Below are positions 5,412 to 10,183 of a DNA stretch of 10,183 nt, in pieces. The DNA lies in assembly GCA_030612185.1 (NCBI GenBank), contig JAUWOI010000112.1, positions 1 to 10,183 on the forward strand, read 5' to 3'. Each line of letters begins with the position of its first letter. Position 1 is the first letter of the stretch. Made by a program: the position numbers and the translations under genes. This DNA is from Anaerolineae bacterium. Its GTDB lineage: Bacteria; Chloroflexota; Anaerolineae; B4-G1. The notes beneath the pieces are model-generated. The model worked only from the letters and a program-made list of their open reading frames with translations, was not told the DNA's origin and made no database searches.

Positions 5412-6584
5412 ATGATTACTCAAACCCCACGACCAGACCCCTGGCGAGCCGTATGGCGGGTTGCAACCAGCGACGGTTTGCTGATCGCATTGCTGCTGGT
5501 CATCGCGGCCGGGCTGACCATCACAGCGTGGTTGCCCCAAATACCCCTGGCCGACCCTGTAGCCTACGCGCGGCAACTTTCTGAAGCCCAGGCCCGCTTC
5601 GGTAAAGCAACCCAAACGCTACAGGCGCTGGGCTTGTTCACGATCACGCGCTCCTCCGGCTTCCGCGCGCTTCTCGCGCTTCTCGCCGGCTGCCTGCTGC
5701 TGCGGCTGATAGAAAATGGCGACCGGCTGCGGCAGGGCCGAGAGATGGCAAAGCCAGCGGGAGAATGGGAGAGACTCGCAGGCGTGCAACTGCCTGGCGC
5801 GGTAGAGAGATTGCGCCGCCGACACTATCGGGTGTTGAGCACCCCTCCCCTCTTCCAGGCCGACCGCTGGCCGTGGGCCAATCTGTTCCCCCCGCTGGCT
5901 CACGCTGGCGGGCTGCTGCTGCTGGTCGGGTTGCTCCTCACCCACTTGTGGGGCTGGCGCGTCGAGGGGCTGATCGTCCAAAGCAGCGAGAGAATCGCAC
6001 TGCCCGGCACCAAAGAATGGGTGGCGGTGGACGATGACGCCCGCAGGGTAACACACAGCCCCGGTATCATAACGTTTGTCGAAGAGCGTGGGCCCGGCAT
6101 GCAGGTCAGCGCCGCCGATGACACAGGGCAACCGCTGCTACTCCAACAAGCCGCCGAGGCCGACCCGGTCACGCAACTGACAGTAGCACTCACCGAGGAT
6201 CAGCACTTCGCCATCCCGGAGGCTCAATTGGGCATCCGGCTGGCGCAGCAACCCGGTCACGTTGTCGAGGCACACAGCCCCGTGCTCGTCCAGTTCTACC
6301 GCAGCCCACCCGGACGGCTGGCAACCGAGACAGTGGTGGAAGGAGATGCGGAACTGACGGTGGAGGGAGTGACGTTGGATCTCAGAAGTATCCCTTACGC
6401 GCGGCTGACCACCACTTTCAACCCGGGTCTCTGGCCCACAAACGCGGGCCTTGTGCTCCTGGTCGCGGGACTACTAGGAAGCACAGCGTGGCCCGCGCGC
6501 CGGTTCTGGCTGCGAGAGAAAAGCGGGGAAGCCAAGGGCACCGGCGATCTCCCACCAAACCTGGCGAGAAACAAGGGGGCCTGA
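5412..6584 (+). CDS. resB: ResB-like cytochrome c biogenesis protein
   Basis: The 390-residue membrane protein has the ResB (Ccs1) layout: two N-terminal helices (about 21-41 and 82-100), a third after a basic loop (about 160-180, HAGGLLLLVGLLLTHLWGWR), a long extracytoplasmic beta-rich domain (about 185-350) and a final helix (about 355-372). ResB works with CcsA/ResC in system II cytochrome c maturation, moving heme across the membrane and attaching it to apocytochrome; that role is inherited from the family. The ATG at 5412 is the first one past the terminator hairpin; a longer reading from 5358 would start inside the tRNA. The purine-rich AGAGAAGGA before it is unusually close to the start codon. 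The downstream membrane gene follows after one base, which fits the usual resB-ccsA arrangement. Confidence 0.82.
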   Translation: MITQTPRPDPWRAVWRVATSDGLLIALLLVIAAGLTITAWLPQIPLADPVAYARQLSEAQARFGKATQTLQALGLFTITRSSGFRALLALLAGCLLLRLIENGDRLRQGREMAKPAGEWERLAGVQLPGAVERLRRRHYRVLSTPPLFQADRWPWANLFPPLAHAGGLLLLVGLLLTHLWGWRVEGLIVQSSERIALPGTKEWVAVDDDARRVTHSPGIITFVEERGPGMQVSAADDTGQPLLLQQAAEADPVTQLTVALTEDQHFAIPEAQLGIRLAQQPGHVVEAHSPVLVQFYRSPPGRLATETVVEGDAELTVEGVTLDLRSIPYARLTTTFNPGLWPTNAGLVLLVAGLLGSTAWPARRFWLREKSGEAKGTGDLPPNLARNKGA

Positions 6585-6585
6585 C

Positions 6586-7287
6586 GTGCCGGCTGCCGTG
6601 ATCTTCACCGGACTGGCCTGCGGTACGTTGCTGGCAGCGGCAGGACTGGCACTGTGGGGCATCTTCCGACAAGTGCCAGGGCTCTCTCACGCCGTGCGGA
6701 CTATCGGCTGGCTGGCAGGGGTGCTTCTGTTGATCGGGACGCTGTTTGCGTGGCAAGGGGATCATAGCATATCCACGCCCGCCCTGCGCCTGATCCTGAT
6801 AGCGGCCCTGGCTGCCCCATCAGGAATCCATCGCCAGCGCATCTCTCCTTGGAGCAATATAATGCTCATCCTGCCTGCGCTGATACTGGCATGGTCTGGT
6901 CTCTTATGGGCTTCGAGGCCCGTTGCCGGTGAGTTCGGCAGCCCCCTCGTGCTGCCGGTGGAGTTGGCAGTTGTCATCTGCGGAGGGCTTGGAGCGCGGG
7001 TATTGGGCGGGACCCTGAGTATGATTGCCGCCCAGACACCTCACAGCGAACGATTGACTACTGCTACTTACGTGCTGCTGACATTGCTGATGGGCGGCAC
7101 GGCGCTGGTAAACCTGTGGCAACGAGGAACGGTGTGGGGGGGAACCACCAGCGAGGGCGGGTTGGCAGGGATGTGGCTGGCCTGGAGCACGACCCGGCTG
7201 GGCCCGCGCCAGCACCCCCGGCTGCGAGCAGGACTGACCATCGTGGCAGCATCGTTGCTCATCTCGATGGCACTGACGTATCATTGA
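6586..7287 (+). CDS. polytopic membrane protein in the CcsA/ResC position, divergent
   Basis: The 233-residue, strongly hydrophobic protein has about seven or eight membrane segments (around 5-25, 38-56, 64-80, 89-107, 120-142, 158-176, 214-230). It starts at GTG 6586, one base after the resB stop, with AGGGGG upstream, so it is translated with resB. Gene order suggests the ResB partner CcsA/ResC. However, I cannot find the family's tryptophan-rich WGxxWxWDxKE heme-handling signature; the nearest segment (GTVWGGTTSEGGLAGMWLAW, about 181-200) keeps tryptophans but no WD. It may be a degenerate CcsA, a different accessory subunit, or an unrelated membrane protein. The ResC link is inference from position and topology. 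Confidence 0.7.
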   Translation: MPAAVIFTGLACGTLLAAAGLALWGIFRQVPGLSHAVRTIGWLAGVLLLIGTLFAWQGDHSISTPALRLILIAALAAPSGIHRQRISPWSNIMLILPALILAWSGLLWASRPVAGEFGSPLVLPVELAVVICGGLGARVLGGTLSMIAAQTPHSERLTTATYVLLTLLMGGTALVNLWQRGTVWGGTTSEGGLAGMWLAWSTTRLGPRQHPRLRAGLTIVAASLLISMALTYH

Positions 7288-7319
7288 TGCTGGATGATTG
7301 ATACTGGACAGGAGAGGAA

Positions 7320-7942
7320 ATGCAACCAATCTTGATAGGGGTGGCCGGTGGAACCGGGTCGGGTAAAACAACAGTAGCAAACCAGATTCTGCAGCGCGTT
7401 GGAGCCGAGCACATCACCTACATCACCCACGACGCCTATTACCGCGACCACAGTCACCTCCCATCGCGCCTGCGCAACCAGGTCAACTTCGATCACCCCG
7501 ACTCATTGGAGACCGAACTGCTGATTGAGCACTTGAAGGTACTGCGCGTCGAGCGAGCCGTGGAAATCCCCATCTACGACTTCACCACCCACACGCGCAC
7601 GCAGCGCACGCGCCACGTGAAACCAGCGCCAGTGATCCTGGTCGAAGGCATCCTGGTCTTCGCCGAGCCCGAACTGCGAGCACTGTTCGACGTCAAACTC
7701 TACGTGGACACCGACGCTGACGTGCGCTTTATCCGCCGGCTGCGACGCGACATCGAGGAGCGAGGCCGCAGTGTCGAGTCAGTCTGCGAGCAGTACCTCT
7801 CGACCGTGCGCCTGATGCATCTGGAGTTCGTCGAGCCCAGCAAGCGCTACGCCGACGTCATCATCCCGGAGGGGGGCTTCAACGAGGTCGCCATCGAGAT
7901 GGTCGCCGCGCGCATCAGGGGACTACTGGAGGAACAAGCCCG

Positions 7943-7946
<4 letters not shown>
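7320..7946 (+). CDS. udk: uridine kinase
   Basis: The 208-residue P-loop kinase phosphorylates uridine and cytidine to their monophosphates in pyrimidine salvage, in the cytosol. Visible features: Walker A GGTGSGKTT (10-18), the catalytic-region acidic residue in THDAYY (D38), FDHPDS (57-62) and IYDF (85-88) of the nucleoside pocket, the strand VEGILVF (108-114), and an arginine-rich lid RRLRRDIEERGRS (139-151). Length and motif order match the uridine kinase family, as opposed to phosphoribulokinases. CAGGAG stands just upstream of the ATG; the gap from the preceding gene is 32 bases. Its stop codon overlaps the start of the epimerase (ATGA), implying translational coupling to sugar-nucleotide metabolism. 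Confidence 0.93.
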
Positions 7947-8868
<922 letters not shown>

Positions 8869-8872
<4 letters not shown>

Positions 8873-9558
8873 AAATCTCGGTTATCATCCCAGTCTACAA
8901 CGAGGCCGAAACCGTAACCCAGGTCGTCGAGCAGGTGCTAGAAGTCGAACTCGACACCGTTGAGAAAGAAATCATCGTCGTGAACGACGGCTCGACCGAC
9001 GGGACTGATGCCGTTCTGACCACACTGGCCACCCGCTGGCCCAACCCGCCGAAGATCGTGCACCACGAGCGAAACCGGGGCAAGGGGGCAGCCATCCGTA
9101 CAGCGTTGGAGCACGTCACAGGTGACGTCGTCATCACCCAGGACGCCGACCTGGAATACACCCCCCAGGAGTACCCCCGGCTACTGGCCCCTTTCGAAGA
9201 CCCGGCGGTGCAAGTGGTCTACGGCTCACGCAACCTGCACCGGAACCCTCGCTCATCGTGGAGTTTCTACTGGGGCGGGCGACTGCTGAGTTGGGTCGTC
9301 AACCTGCTGTACGGCTCGCACATCACCGATGAAGCAACCGGCTACAAGGCTTTCCGCGCCAACCTTCTCCGTGATCTCGACCTGCAATCCAATGGTTTCG
9401 AGTTCTGCCCAGAGGTGACCAGCAAAATATTGCGACGAGGGATACGAATCCACGAGGTACCAATCTCGTACCAGCCCCGCTCCTTCGCCGAGGGCAAGAA
9501 GATCAACTGGTACGATGGGCTACAAGCAATCTGGGCGCTGCTGAAGTATAGATTGTAG
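8869..9558 (+). CDS. family 2 glycosyltransferase, DPM1-like
   Basis: The 229-residue protein has the GT-A fold signatures of family 2 glycosyltransferases close to dolichol/undecaprenyl-phosphate sugar synthases: VIIPVYNE (5-12), VVNDGSTDGT (37-46), RNRGKGAAI (68-76), the metal-binding QDADLEYTP (91-99) and TGYKAFR (157-163). No transmembrane helix follows the catalytic domain, so it is probably peripheral at the inner membrane. Its likely reaction is transfer of a sugar from a nucleotide donor to a polyprenyl phosphate; the sugar is unknown. The GTG at 8869 is chosen because it overlaps the epimerase stop (GTGA) and places the first strand at residue 3; the frame is open further upstream but that part is antisense-free shadow of the epimerase gene. 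It is the last gene of the plus-strand series. Confidence 0.9.
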
Positions 9559-9574
9559 ATCCCAACGTTATCAC

Positions 9575-10183
9575 TCACCGTGAGACCAAACGATCGTACA
9601 GAGCCAAAAGATTGGCCACGTGGATCTGCTGTACCAGCCCGTCAAGCGGGATGCGCGACAATCCACAGGATTCGATACTGCTCCCTCGCAATTCCTCCTC
9701 ACCCTTCCCGCTCTTGATCGCTTTGGCTACCTTGGCCTCAATTGTGTCCAGATAGGCTAGACTGGCCCGCACCACACCCTGCACCTCTCCACGTAGGATA
9801 ACCTCGCCGTGCCCTTGGACCAGATTCTCTACTGGCAATTCTGCTACTTTCCGCAAGGACGCTCTCAGTACCTCCACATCACCGTCCACAATAGACGGCA
9901 CCGGCATCACCGCATCGGCCGCAAACAGCAAACGGTCATTTTCAACGTACACCATCACCAGGTCCGGTGAATGACCTGGCGCGTGGATCAGTCGCACCAC
10001 TTTGCCTGCCAACTGAAGCCCTATCTCCCCGCTATCGAACGTGATGTCGGGCAGACGCAACGTGACATCCTTGAGGTCAGGCTCTTCGGCCTGCATCTCT
10101 TTCAACGCTGGCATGCCGCGGCTGACGAGCAATTCTCGACAGAGCGCGTGCCCCACCACGTCGGCCTGGGGAAAGAGGTAAGC
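9575..10183 (-). CDS. metallo-beta-lactamase-fold hydrolase, C-terminal part (runs off the window)
   Basis: The reading frame stays open through the right edge, so the true start lies outside; 202 codons plus the stop are present. Visible motifs are HAPGHSPD with its metal-ligand histidine, LLFAADAV with the bridging aspartate, and VQGHGEVI with the last histidine ligand. The first ligand block (HxHxDH) should lie just beyond the window, since the visible start reads AYLFPQADVVGHALC, which normally follows it. These proteins hydrolyse esters, thioesters or lactones using two metal ions; the substrate is unknown. A C-terminal helical region (about the last 60 residues) has basic and acidic runs. 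The gene converges on the glycosyltransferase with 16 bases between stops; no terminator with a T-tract is seen there, only the short inverted repeat CTCACCGTGAG (9574-9584). Confidence 0.85.
   Translation of the reverse strand, partial: AYLFPQADVVGHALCRELLVSRGMPALKEMQAEEPDLKDVTLRLPDITFDSGEIGLQLAGKVVRLIHAPGHSPDLVMVYVENDRLLFAADAVMPVPSIVDGDVEVLRASLRKVAELPVENLVQGHGEVILRGEVQGVVRASLAYLDTIEAKVAKAIKSGKGEEELRGSSIESCGLSRIPLDGLVQQIHVANLLALYDRLVSR

Overview
The window looks like a chromosomal piece of a GC-rich bacterium, probably Chloroflexota (Anaerolineae/Caldilineae-like). That placement is an inference from gene content (a ResB-type cytochrome c maturation gene, a short MetH-activation-like protein, a REC-GAF-PAS-cyclase fusion, a DPM1-like glycosyltransferase) and from short degenerate intergenic tandem repeats; no phylogenetic marker confirms it. 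Coding density is high and no gene-free stretch exceeds 300 bases. I see no transposase, integrase, CRISPR array or phage gene.

Left part (1-1773). A minus-strand pair encodes a five-fold repeat protein (743-1147) followed by a B12-dependent methionine synthase activation-domain-like protein (53-724). It is divergent from a small four-helix membrane protein (1324-1773). The two divergent promoters share one palindromic -35 region (TTGGGCAA, 1202-1209).

Middle part (1770-5247, all minus strand). An MFS efflux-type transporter (3912-5162) is followed by a multidomain adenylate cyclase (1881-3809) with its own strong promoter. Directly behind the cyclase stop codon lies a decayed second copy of the transporter's 3' end (1770-1880). 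The cyclase is therefore bracketed by direct repeats, the trace of a duplication, insertion or deletion event.

Right part (5253-9558, plus strand). A consensus promoter drives tRNA-Thr(CGT), followed by a hairpin terminator only 12 bases before resB. A tight gene series follows: resB, a CcsA/ResC-position membrane protein, uridine kinase (udk), an NAD-dependent sugar epimerase/dehydratase, and a family 2 glycosyltransferase. The last three overlap by 4 bases at each junction. The epimerase is interrupted by one in-frame TGA (8144-8146) and is otherwise intact. A convergent partial metallo-beta-lactamase-fold hydrolase (9575-10183) runs off the right edge.

Functionally the window mixes heme/cytochrome c maturation, nucleotide salvage, cell-surface or polyprenyl-linked sugar synthesis, second-messenger signalling and drug or metabolite export. 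No single dedicated pathway spans it. The most notable items are the duplicated transporter tail around the cyclase, the nonsense-interrupted epimerase, the five-repeat protein paired with a corrinoid-related gene, and the tRNA terminator serving as the only visible leader of the resB operon.
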